64,000 nucleotides of DNA from Actinernus sp. WN-2022 (taxonomy: Eukaryota > Cnidaria > Anthozoa > Actiniaria > Actinernidae), in contig JAOWCC010000044.1 of NCBI GenBank assembly GCA_030867875.1, forward strand, positions 590,501 through 654,500, read 5' to 3'. The notes under the pieces are model-generated. The model ran no database searches and was not told the origin of the DNA. It saw only the letters and a program-made list of their open reading frames with translations. A program made the position numbers and the translations under genes. The stretch's first letter is position 1; each line of letters starts with the position of its first letter. Of this stretch, positions 45,001 through 55,325 are shown piece after piece.

Positions 45001-48000
45001 ACCGGTAACGCCTTGTAAAATTTCACTTCACTCGCAAAAGCAAATTAAAATTTGTTCAGTCGAAATCTTAACATTAGACTGCGAACAGTCCTTTATTTTT
45101 CTTGGTGTCTAGTCACGAAAAACTCGAAAAACGATGTTTTGGCCGAGCGCGGAGTGGGTGCGAACGAACTCCCCTGAGGGTAGGAGGGCGGGGTCAAAAG
45201 AAAAGTAAAGGGACTGTAGCCTTTTCCCACTGGCGCGCGAGAACAACAACCCGAGCAAAGCGGTTCTGTTCTGGTAATCGTGCCATCGAAGGCCGATAGA
45301 TAAAGTCCAACGACTTTTGCCTGAAAGCGAAAGCTTATAAAGTTATATTAAAGTTATATTTTCGTAACTTGAGCTTGGGGTGCCTGGGGTCTACTCGCCA
45401 AATAAACAAAGGATTTGTACAACTTCGCATGAACCGTAAACTGGATTGTTATAACGAACGTTGTTGTTCCTTGTTCTACATATTAGACTCGATAAGTAGC
45501 TGCTATATACCTGTTAAACACGAGCCGGCGTGGCGCAGTAGTTAAGCGCTTTGCCTCTCACCTCTGTGACCCGAGTTCGATCCTCGCAATGCGGACGGCG
45601 CCACATCTGCGTTGCGTTTGTTGGCACCTCGCCCTTGCTCCAAGGATTTTTCTTCAAACCCACTGTCGTTTCAGAACATTTTCTAACTAATAATCATTTA
45701 CCTACTGATATACAGTTAATTCCACTAGAACTCGAAGCGTATCTTATCGATAGAGGTCAAACTCTTGAACCTCTAGGTATGAATAAACGTGATGAGACTT
45801 AACTTGTATTTCATAATCATCATCACGTCACTTTTTTATTATTTTCGTTTCCTATTATATGTCACTCTCCACCTTCTTCTCATTGGGTTATATCTGTTTT
45901 ATCATAAGATTGTGCAATTAACAATTCATGTATTATTTCATAATGTTCTAGTTTATTGGATACATTGTAAGCCTCTTTCCCCGAAGAAGATCGGCCGTGA
46001 CGATCGATATATTGGAAGAAAAAACTCTCTACCGTTGAATCAGCCTTTCCGTTCTTGTCTATTTACTCGGGCCAGGCCTTAGGCCGAGGCACGAGTCAGA
46101 AAATGCAAGCCGTTTATTATTATTTTTGTGTGTGTGTCGCTGTTTGGCGCCAGTAACCAATCAGATTACACAGGAGCCCATTGTTCGATTCCCAACACGT
46201 GACAGGATCAACCAATCAGATCCGACACCCGCCAGATCGCTCGGCAAAGCCAGCAACGTAGCGAAGGTTTGGGTTCATTCTGAACTATTATTTTGCTGAA
46301 ACCAAAGGTTTCTTCGAATGAAATATCAAGATATTCAGTTATTCTAGGGCTGACAGGACTTTTAGGGGCTTTCGATGGAAAATTCTCACATTTACGAAAG
46401 GGATGTGGCGATCCAAAGCTAGTCTAGCCGGCCGGAGGAGTGATGGTTTTGGTCCAATAATCCACGGAAACTGAAAGAAAATGCCTGTACTGCTGCATCT
46501 AAGTGCCATACGATTGCAGTGTTGCGTTGTTGATATTGTTGAAATGCTCTTCATTACCATCACACACTGTGAGGAGGTCAAATGAGGGATTGATTGTTTG
46601 CAATGTTGGCTGTAATTGTTTACTGCGAAGTCCTCTCCTGAAAATGAAATACTCTTGAGTCGAGATTATACAACTGGGAAGTCTTGAATAAACCAGTCAA
46701 CCAATGCCGAACTTTACTAAGACTTCAATCCAAGAGTCGCAAAAGCTGGAAGTGAACAGTGATTGACCCTGCTTTGAACGCGAACGGAAATCAGAACTGG
46801 TGAGGTTGAAATTATGTGTTTATATATGCGCACACAAATCTTGCTTGTTCCCTACTTTTAAATTTTATTAAGTGTAATGGTGACTGTAATTCGAACTGGA
46901 AATGAAATCGTCCGTAAGTTGAATTGTATGTGACTTTATAGAGACCAAGAAGAAAAAGTTAAAATCGATCGTCAAAACAATAACAGAACTCGGAAGATAC
47001 AGAGAGGCATTCGAATTTACTACGAATTATACCCATAAACAGAACTGGATATGACTTACAAACCGAGAATACCGAATTAAAATTGAATTGGATGTGAAAC
47101 TGTCAAAAGTAGAGCAGGATTTGTTGTGTAAAGCCATACTGGAGAGTACAATTATATAAGTTATGGCTCTATCAATTCCAAACCTGCCCTTCCCCCTGGA
47201 TATGTGTGGGGCATCAGAACGTTGCAAATGCCCCACTGTGGGGTCAAATGCTCCACGGTGGGGCTTTGGTACGGTTGCAAATCTCTTATCAAATTCGCTA
47301 TTTTGACTCTCTTTCTACCATTAATGAATTCCCCACCCTGCCAACTTTTGTTTGCTCCAAAATGTCTCACCCCTGGGACAAAACTCAGTCAAATGCCCCA
47401 CTTATGCCCCCACCCTTGGGGGATGGGCAGGTTTGGAATTGGTAGAGCTATACACAGATACTGAAACTGATTAGAACAATCATAAATAGAATTGGGTTTG
47501 GAGATTTATTTACCAAGCGAACACTGTTGCCCTGAAAAATATGTCGAAAAAGTCAACTTGAAATACTGAAGAAAGAAGACAAATGTAGGACTGTCAAAAG
47601 AAGAAAAAAGAAAATTGAATTAGAGCTGACTCGAAAAATGGAATGACCATCATCAGAAAATTGTATAATACTAAAAATAGAATAATTTAGGTTTTGAAAT
47701 TGGGACAATGGGATTTCCTGTGCATTTCTCTCTTGGGGCATATTACTGATCCTCCAAGCCTAACCCAATCTGTCCAATCTACTTTTATAGTATTTCAGAA
47801 GTATTTTTGTTTTTATGTTTTCAGATAACGAATTGAAGTGATATATAATTTATATGCATTCACTTGTATACTGATATTATTATTACAGTCACGAACAGAC
47901 AATATTTAGCTTAATTAGTGACATATTTTAATTGACATTAATCTAAATGATGTTCTACATTTGTTTCGATTTTTTAATAACAAGGAGGGCCACGCATTTC

Positions 48001-51000
48001 TTAGCCTCCCCGGCCCGCAATCGTTTTTTAGGGGCTCATACCTAGCCCCTAAAAATGACTGTGGGGGAGGCTACGCATTTCTATGTGTGTACTAGTTGGT
48101 GTTACGCTCTTTAAATAAAGTTATTTTTATTTTCCAAGTGGTCTACATGCATGCATGAAATCAATGCACACAATATTTTATTAAACATTAGGGACTGGTC
48201 AAAAATTAGCAGGGGAGGTGCAAAGTGGGAGGGGGTGGGGTGGAGATAAAAAAAGTCTAAAATTGTAAAACCCTCCCTGGACAATTAGTATGAAATATTT
48301 TGACCCTTTCTCCCTTATAACCAATCCTTTTTCAGTTGCCCATTATTTATGACCCTCCAGTTTTGGGGATTCAAAAAAGTACGATCCTCCCCTTTCACAA
48401 CTCCTTCCCCTGATAATTTCTGACCAGTCCCTTCAGCGACCACCCTTATGCAACCTGGTTTTAATTTTTAGTAAAACTTTGTAATTAGAAGCTCCTGTAT
48501 GTGACCGTGACCACCTTTGGAGGTTGAGAATTGGAAGAAGGTGGAAAATAGCATTTACAAACAGGTTTTGCTAATAACACTACCAATCTCGTACAAGTGC
48601 CTTTAAATAATTGCCATCTAGTACAGTCACATTATTGCATTCCTGCAAAAGGTCCATTCCATTATATATAAATTATCACAAGCATCAGAAGTGAATTATC
48701 CGGTCCCCTAGCACAAACCATGTATGACACAAAAATATTACTATAACTCCATGTATTAACATATTTATAGGTGGCCCGAGTTAAGGCCAATCAGGGCCTC
48801 TTGTTACTCGGGCCAGGCCTTAGGCCGGCACGAGTCTTAAATCGCAAGTGTTTTTCCTTTATTTTTTTTATTTTTTATTTTTATTTGTGTCGAGATTTGG
48901 CGCCGTCAACCAATCAGATTGCGCCTACTTTGGAAGTTATTTTTGCCACCGTACCAATCAGATTGCACTGTGCAGGTCACGTGAACAGTGGACAAATTTC
49001 CAGGTTTTTCAAGATGGCGGCGAGTGGGAGTTTTGACTTAGCAAAACCTTTCATATCAGCTGTTTTTTTGTGTAAACCAAAGGTTCCTTCAAGTGCAATA
49101 CCAAGATTTTTGTCTTTTCTAAAGCTGAGAGGTGTTTCACGGGCTTTGGACGGGAATTTATCACATATTATGCGATATGCTTTAAGATACAGACAACAGC
49201 TTGTCAATTATGTAAGTAGCCGCTAATCTGAACATGATAACCTTTATACCAATTGACTGTCGTTGTGTTGTTATTTATTGTTATTAACCTCTCGAAAGTA
49301 TAGTAGAAATGACCCGATTTCTCAGTTCTCTGACTGACAAGGGCCTTTTAAAATATTATAATTTATATGCACATGTATTTAAATATTTATAAATTCGGGA
49401 ACGAAAATCTAGCATGCAGTGATGAAGACTTTTTCAAACGAACGATAAATGACTCTGATGTGGAAATCGCATATTTATCTGTGGCAGATGCATTTCTCTC
49501 CACCACTTTTTCCTGTGTTATTGACACAATTATTGACTTTTTATTTTGTTCTATTTCCCGGGTCTATTTACATCTAGCCTGTACCTCTATCTATTTGATT
49601 ATTATATCTGGGTTCAGGCATTGCAGTGTATTATTTTAATGTTTTTTTTAGAACTGACATAATGATATTATAATGTGTAGAGTAGTGTATTTATCATTAT
49701 TGCAAGTTTATAAAATAAACTAAATTTGGTCCAGAACTGAGAGAGTATACTTACATGCAAGTGGCATTCTTTCTTTCCCTTCCCCTTTCTTGGTACCATT
49801 ATATATCCATGCAAGCTAGATCTTGTTTCAGTGTTTTCCATCTGAAGTGGTTCTGGCTTAGATAACCCTAAGGTTACCTTAAGTACCTACCTTCTCATCG
49901 TTGTATTTCTTATTATGCCTTATTACTCATATACATTTCCATCATCTTATGAGAAAATAAATGTAATTGTTGTTGTTGTTCCTCAGTTCTTGTTTTTATT
50001 TGTGTCGAGATTTTGCGCCGTCGACCAATCAGATTACGCCTTCTTTCAAGTGTTATTTGCCACCAATCAGATTGCACTGTGCTGGTCACGTGAATAGTGA
50101 ACAACATTTGCAGGTTTTTCAAGATGGCGGCAAGTTGGAGTTTTGACTTAGTAAAACCTTTAATATCAGCTGTTTTTTTGTGTAAACCAAAGGTTTCTTC
50201 AAGTGCAATACCAAGATTGTTGTCTTTTCTAAAGCTGAGAGGTGTTTCACGGGCTTTGGACGGGAATTTATCATAGTATGCAACAGTCTGATCTGCTATC
50301 AACACTGACTACAAAGTAGGCTCGAAGTGAAGCGAGACCAGGTGAAATCAAGGGTCGTCACGCAAAACAAAACTCCCTCGGGGAATCAAAACTCTTTCGA
50401 TCGCGGCACATTACAGTATATATATTCGTACCTGCATGAGCCCCTCTGGAACCAGGGTAACTATAAAGACAACAGCTTGTAAATGTAAGTAGCCGCTAAT
50501 CTGAACATGATAACTTTTATACCAATTGGCTGAAAGATTGCTGCAATGATGTGGATGGTGTAAATAATCCTGATCATAAATGCTTGTTTTTAACTAATTT
50601 TGAATGTCTTGACTTATATGTTAATATAAAAGGGGATATATCTGGGTATAAAACTGTAATTATCTTTGTGTAACATTAAGTCATCGGATGCGATGCTTAT
50701 ATATATGTGGCTATATGTACATGTGTGTTACATGTGGTTATCATTCATTTGAGCATTTGTAGCACATTTTGTGGTATACAGTGTAAAGCAATAGTTGGAG
50801 TTAACCCTATTGCTAGCTACAGCTATTCAGATGTGTATAAACTGCATTCAATTAATCATTCGTGTTCACTATTTATCACTGGTCTGTTACAAACATGGCT
50901 GCAATTTGCTTTCTGCTTTCCATGGAAGTTCTCATCACAGGCACCGTGTATAATAGGATTCTTTTTACATGACTAATATAATATTCTTATTATATGGCTT

Positions 51001-52703
51001 CTCTGGAGACAAAGAATCACAAAGGCTAAAAATATTGCAAGTGTAAAATACTTATTTTAATCGAACCTGCAAAGTTGTACCAACTATTCCTTGTTGAAAT
51101 TCCATATGGCCCGAGTAAAGGCTGGTACAGCCTCTTGTTATATATATATTGCTGATCAGATCCCTACACGCTAGGAGATCCGGTGTTTTATCATTTCGTC
51201 TGTGTCCCTCCAATTTTCCTATTTTTCGAACAGTGTTTTGAGGGATATTGGTGACAACAAATATCAAGTGATATACGCGCCGCTGAGCAAGTTCTGTCTA
51301 CCGCCGAGTTCGTCGATTTGTTGCGTTGAGGGACGAGTCTTCTCTATTCAACCAGAATCTGTATTCAATAGTTAGTTGTAGATGAATGCCACACAGTTGG
51401 TTAATTGATACCTGTTAAGTTGGATAACCATCTTGACGTTTTCTCCTTTCAAAATATACACTTCATGCCAGGAGTTCGTGCAAATAAAAGTGACTTGAAA
51501 TCTCGTGAGGTAATGTATAAAATAATGCGGGAAACATTTCCTAACTGCAACTATAAACAAACAACTAAGTTTAAGTTTACCACCTCGGTTTAACTTGTGC
51601 TATTTCAAGCCCATGCAGTCTACAACTATTGACGACATATTCATGCTGAATGGAGAAGACTCGTCCCTCAATAAATCAACGAATTCGGTAGACAGAACCA
51701 CAGGCAGCGCAATCTCATGATTTGTATATTTATACGCTTACAAATATCGCTTGAATAGTTCATATTATAAATCCTTCCAAAACATGTATGTTAGACAAAT
51801 AAATACACGACTTCACCCTACAATGTTTCAGTTGTGGTTATTCATACCTCTGAGCTCTTCTAGGGTAACAGAAACAGCGGAAACGACCCTTAATTGAAGA
51901 TTACGTCTATACGCATTTCCTTTGATTTTAACTCTCCCACATGTGTGCGAGGTTCGTTAGTTCACATAAAAATAACTGCAGCCGACACGGAATGCGAAAG
52001 TAAAGGCTTCTCGCCACGACACAGCCCACTTAATATTCATCCTGCAGTTTTTACTGCGTTCTGTGTATACTACCTCCGTGACAAGCTGTTTTACAATAAA
52101 TGTATTTATCTTGGCGTACCTTAGCAGGGTGTAACTTACCATAGTCCAGACTAGTATTCCAGATATTCCAGTAAGTATTAAACATAACACAATGATGGGC
52201 CACACGTCCAGTAAGGCTGCAACAACATGTTCTCTTGCCTCTCTGTTCACATTTATCATGTGCACCACATAAGATAATCCAGGAGAGTCCACAAGATTTT
52301 CAAACACTATCTGTGGATGGTGCACCTTGCTACTGTAATATTCTAAATTCTCATCTTCATCATCATCTAGTTCGTGTTCTATACTTGACATGATTGGGAA
52401 AGCCAGGTCGGTATTGTTTGTTTTCAGAGTTTCCTTTAATCTAGCTGTCGTATTGACGAAATTCCATTTAGTTGGTCCAAGCCCACAGTGCGCAAAGCAC
52501 CTCTCGAGTCCTCTGTGGATAAAATTGTACGCAATCCCAGCGCCGTGAGTTTCATTGACTTTGAAGGCGTAAGGTGGTAGCACTAGGACTGTGACAGTAA
52601 AGTCTGCGGCGGGGCAGTCGGTATTCCTGAGCACTTCACTGCATGGTGTATTCATCGTAGTAATACCAAGAACTATGAATTGTAACAACGTTCGTTGCTT
52701 CAT
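38727..52703 (-). CDS. Ionotropic-glutamate-receptor-like channel with potassium filter (partial)
   Basis: Recognised exons in transcription order: 52703-52140, 44424-44330, 43919-43763 and 39001-38727. The product has a signal peptide, an S1 half of a bilobed ligand-binding domain, TM1 (VWPIIVLCLILTGISGILVW), a pore helix and filter (WWAFVSMTTVGYGDKTPKS), an inner helix (VLWIMTGLVIIATFTAAV) and an S2 half (KALEDYKIDGLLIDRYEAS). The layout is that of iGluRs, but the filter is that of K+ channels, as in bacterial GluR0 and rotifer AvGluR1. The first three exons join in phase. The third ends in phase 0 and the fourth needs one preceding base, so a small S2 exon is missing between 39002 and 43762. 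The last TM and C-terminus were not found below 38727. Predicted plasma-membrane, ligand-gated, potassium-selective; the ligand is unknown. Confidence 0.82.
40228..40550. mobile_element. TIR element inside the foldback
   Basis: The left end ACTATTCGGACAGCCATCGC and following GTCCCCGTTGTACACAGAAA are inverted at 40503-40550 (GGCTGTCCGAATAGT). The arms are about 48 bp. Confidence 0.65.
41128..41384. mobile_element. 257-bp MITE, 6-bp duplication TTAGTA
   Basis: The ends GAGGGTCTGAATGGGG and its complement (with a 14-C run at 41360-41373) are flanked by perfect TTAGTA at 41122-41127 and 41385-41390. The core consists of repeated AACTGACAACTGACAAAT. Confidence 0.83.
43383..43564. mobile_element. 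182-bp near-perfect hairpin element, 10-bp duplication
   Basis: About 70-bp arms from TAGCCTGCTAGTGTCTCTTA inward, with a GGGGAGGGGAGG-rich loop. CATCGTGATC is duplicated at 43373-43382 and 43565-43574. A 9-10-bp duplication fits Mutator-like transposition. Confidence 0.88.
43763..43919 (-). CDS. iGluR-like K+ channel, exon 3: filter end and inner helix
   Basis: Completes VGYGDKTPKSVWGRM and continues through the inner helix to ALNTGLTYYTSGRVGKR. Acceptor TTATTAG, donor GTAAGG; a phase-1 base followed by 52 codons. A GTAGGA four codons earlier is an alternative donor in the same phase. Confidence 0.87.
44330..44424 (-). CDS. iGluR-like K+ channel, exon 2: pore helix
   Basis: 31 codons plus two bases: EYKVNRSQFPKNFFLGSYEG, FWWAFVSMTTV and the first two bases of Gly. 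Acceptor TTTTTAACAG, donor GTAAGC. An intron splits the filter between V and G. A transposon-like inverted repeat begins 13 bp upstream of the acceptor-side boundary. Confidence 0.88.
44437..45475. mobile_element. About 1.04-kb element with 130-bp inverted arms, next to a splice acceptor
   Basis: The left arm 44437-44565 and right arm 45346-45475 are about 93% complementary (AACAAGGAACAACAA, GTTTACGGTTCATGCGAAGT, GCACCCCAAGCTCAAGTTAC). The interior is non-coding. The nine bases CCTGTTAAA, covering the exon 2 acceptor at 44424-44432, recur at 45510-45518, possibly a target duplication 35 bp beyond the right arm. Confidence 0.78.
45520..45610 (+). mobile_element. tRNA-derived SINE head
   Basis: GCCGGCGTGGCGCAGTAGTT gives a good A box (TGGCGCAGTAG), and CCGAGTTCGATCCTCGC gives a B box about 38 bp later, as in tRNA genes and SINEs. 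No cloverleaf acceptor-stem pairing is obvious and the sequence runs on, so SINE is preferred to tRNA. Confidence 0.6.
47162..47453. mobile_element. TIR element with CAATTCCAAACCTGCCC ends
   Basis: Inverted ends TATGGCTCTATCAATTCC and its complement ending GAGCTATA. Inner TGTGGGGCAT and CAAATGCCCCAC blocks also pair. 292 bp, no ORF of note. Confidence 0.7.
48190..48437. mobile_element. TIR element with AGGGACTGGTCA ends
   Basis: AGGGACTGGTCAAAAATTAG and its complement (…TTTCTGACCAGTCCCT) are the ends. A GGGAGGGGGTGGGGTGG tract lies near the left arm and pyrimidine-rich sequence near the right. Confidence 0.7.
48805..51138 (+). mobile_element. Helentron-like non-autonomous element, copy 2
   Basis: The 5' end TACTCGGGCCAGGCCTTAGG is identical to copy 1. 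The 3' end is GGCCCGAGTA, the hairpin AGGCTG-gta-CAGCCT and CTTGT (51134-51138). It contains a direct duplication of about 350 bp (about 48885-49240 and 49985-50300) with ACCAATCAGATTGCACTGTG and AAGATGGCGGC, the latter beginning a short open frame (SAVFLCKPKV, LKLRGVSRALDGN) of unknown nature. Confidence 0.6.
52140..52703 (-). CDS. iGluR-like K+ channel, exon 1: signal peptide, S1, TM1
   Basis: 188 codons from Met, ending exactly in phase 0 at donor GTAAGT. Residues 1-20 form a hydrophobic signal (LLQFIVLGITTM). Residues about 30-150 resemble S1 (FTVTVLVLPPYAFKVNE, KTNNTDLAFPIMSS), and about 165-187 are TM1. The arginine that in animal iGluRs holds the amino-acid carboxylate, expected shortly after the APLT-like PIMS block, is not seen. 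An acidic stretch ELDDDEDENLE follows. The Met at 52703 is the first in frame and precedes the signal peptide directly. Confidence 0.82.
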
Positions 52704-54889
52704 GTTCAGTTATGTGCACTCATAGCTCAGCAAAACACTCAGATGATATCACACTTTGCAATAAGCTTCTCAGCCGTTCACCTGAAAGAAAATGACAAAC
52801 ATTTAATATCAATATTTTGCACCGTTTTGGTGTCACGTTTTGTGTCCAAACATGGACGTTGGTCGGACATTGTTTCACGGTGCATTTCTTCGGAAGAAAT
52901 CGAAAATTCACATTTGGAGTATCGATAGAAAACCACTTCTAAAAGGTACGATTCATTTAGCTCAGGAACGTTTTAGTGCATCAGTGAGCTTTGTTCGTGC
53001 CATTGCCCAAATACATCGCAAAATAGATATTCAGGTAATACTTCTATTAATTGGATATGTTATTCAGGAGAGAGACAAATTATAGCGAGGGAAATATTCA
53101 CTCACTCGTGACTCACAATTGCCGGATACGAAAGTATAAAAACTGGCATAAAATAAAAACTGATCAGCCGATAAATTTAAGAGGCAGACTTTATATAATT
53201 GAAACTCGCTTTTGAACATTGTTATATTATTTTAAAATAGTTCAGCCCTTTCAAATTGCATCATAGAAATTGCACGCACTTACAAACATAATAAACGCTA
53301 TTAATGGCAGATTTGAAGGTTAACCTTGTGCGAATTCAACAGCTAGCTACAGATTCTACTGGTTGGGAAATATCACTTACAACGCGACGATGTTTCAGCC
53401 AAACGGAAACGCGCCTTCTGTGTACACCTGCACTACAACTGAACAAACACTTTATGGCAGACGCAACGGGGTGACTCTCAAATGAGGGAACGTACTCAAC
53501 TGAGTTTGTTGTGGCTTTAATTGATGATGTTTAGCCATTTTTTACATTTTCTAAAAATGTAGAAATTTAGCCTTCAGCGTTTCCTGAGGTTAAATTGCTA
53601 GACCTGGATAGAGTCTGAAGAAGTGTTTGCGAAACATCAAACAATAGCCATGATTAAAAAACTGAAGTTCTGTCTCACGAAAAAGCTATATAAATAGCCC
53701 AGAAAGACGTCACCGTTTTAAGTTGGTTTGCTTTTAGACATAAAAAGCATTATATACCACTAGATAATATGCAGTAAAAAAGAAATCATGAAAATTTTCA
53801 GGACTGTAAATACAAGACCTTTATTTGACTATAAGATTTCATGCTAACTTTACCCGAGTTAGGATTTTGGCTTCCCACTGCTTTGGGACATGCAGTGTCC
53901 CTTAGAACAATAGGAGCTGTAATCTGAAACACTGGTATATGGTGTTATAGGAATGTTGTAATTGGAAAAGCTGCCACCAGTCGAGAGCGCTAAGTAATTA
54001 AAATCTATCGAAGTTCTGCCAAAAGAAGCGCTAAAAAACATCCACGCAGCGGTACGAAATCATCAAAGCAGCTCGTATTTTCGGAAGCACAACCGCCGGG
54101 GGGCTTCTGTTACTTTATTTAAATAGTGACCAGAACTACAGTTAATTAGTTTCTGTGTACGAGCGCACTGGAATACTTGAAAGCCGAATTGTTTAGGGCT
54201 CTCGGGTGAGGTTAACATGCTGCGAAAGATTAAGGAAGTGTATGGGGAGTTTGCCTGTCACGAAAAATAACAAGATTGTGGGGAATAGGAAATAGTATTA
54301 GAGATTCGTACGAACTTTTATGGAATTCGAACGAATTTTAAAGCGTTTAAAGCGTTTAGAACCCTATAAACAATCCCCATTTCGCCAAAATCAACTCCAC
54401 CAAATCTTACTGTACCACAATAATGCTTTTAAAGTATATATTTAACTCGGCTTTCAAGAATAAGAAAGCTTAATAAACTCATTAGCTTTCTCTTTTATGT
54501 TAAGGCTTTAAACACTAACGTTGGCATAAATACGACTTATGAACTAAGAACCGGGACTAAGAAGTACAATTAACCGATTTGTACTTGAATTGTTGACCAG
54601 AACGTAAAAGCAGACTGGAATACCAACTATAGAGAGCCCTAACAATTCTCATCTCGCCGAAATGAAAGTCGACCAAATCATACTGTATTACTTTAATGCT
54701 TTGAAAAGTGTTGATCAGTAAACTCGGCTTCAAGAATACCCGAGGAGCCAATGACGGCAGCAAGTAAAAACTCAATGAACTAGTCACGAATCCCGAAGGT
54801 TTTACTTGAACCAATCACGATGAAAAGTAAACGCAATCACAGATAACTGAAAAATCAAATTCGAAAGATTTTGGGGGTTAAAGGGGGTT
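52704..54889. other. Non-coding region 5' of the channel gene
   Basis: No exon or RNA gene recognised. Short ORFs (for example 52840-53085 +) lack motifs. A fragment of the AGGGGCTATGTCA MITE family is near 51.9-52.03 kb, inside intron 1. No core promoter can be assigned with confidence. Confidence 0.4.
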
Positions 54890-55325
54890 CTGTCCAGGTT
54901 CAGCTGTGGAATTCAGTTAACGAATTACCCATGAAAACAACAGACATAAAGAGGCAGTAGGGGGGGGAAAGCTAATTTCTGCCCAGGTTCAGCTGTGGAA
55001 TTCAGGTAACGAATTACCCATGAAAACAACAGACATAAACAGGCAGTAGGGGGGAGGGGGGCTAATTTCTGCCCAGATTCAGCTGTGGAATTCAGGTAAC
55101 GGATTATCCATGAAAACAACAGTCAAACAGGCAGTACAAGGGTTGTGGCTAATTTCTGCCCAGATTCAGTTGTGGACTTCAGGTAATGGATTACCCATGA
55201 AAACAACAGACATAAACAGGCAGTAGGGGGGGGGGGCTAATTTCTGCCAAGGTACAGTTGTGGAATTCAGGTAACGAATTACCCATGAAAACAACAGACG
55301 TAAACAAGCAGTAAGGTTTTTTTTT
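54890..55325. repeat. About 88-bp tandem repeat, five copies
   Basis: Units carry GGGGGCTAATTTCTGCCCAG, GTTCAGCTGTGGAATTCAGG and ACCCATGAAAACAACAGAC. The G run varies from 3 to 12. No element ends are obvious. Confidence 0.88.

Larger units (their letters stand above)
46064..48804 (+). mobile_element. Helentron-like non-autonomous element, copy 1
   Basis: The 5' end is TACTCGGGCCAGGCCTTAGG. The 3' end is GGCCCGAGTT followed by the hairpin AAGGCC-aatca-GGGCCT and CTTGT at 48800-48804. The next copy follows directly. The interior holds two TIR elements (47162-47453, 48190-48437) and an ACCAATCAGAT-rich segment shared with the other copies. Confidence 0.55.

Noticed and set aside
45520..45600. 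Functional tRNA gene
   Set aside because: A and B boxes are present, but acceptor-stem pairing and a clean 3' end are not seen; a SINE fits better.
48771..49226. 151-codon plus-strand frame
   Set aside because: It starts in the 3' hairpin of one Helentron-like copy and runs into the next; only the last 70 codons recur in other copies, and these look like repeat sequence.
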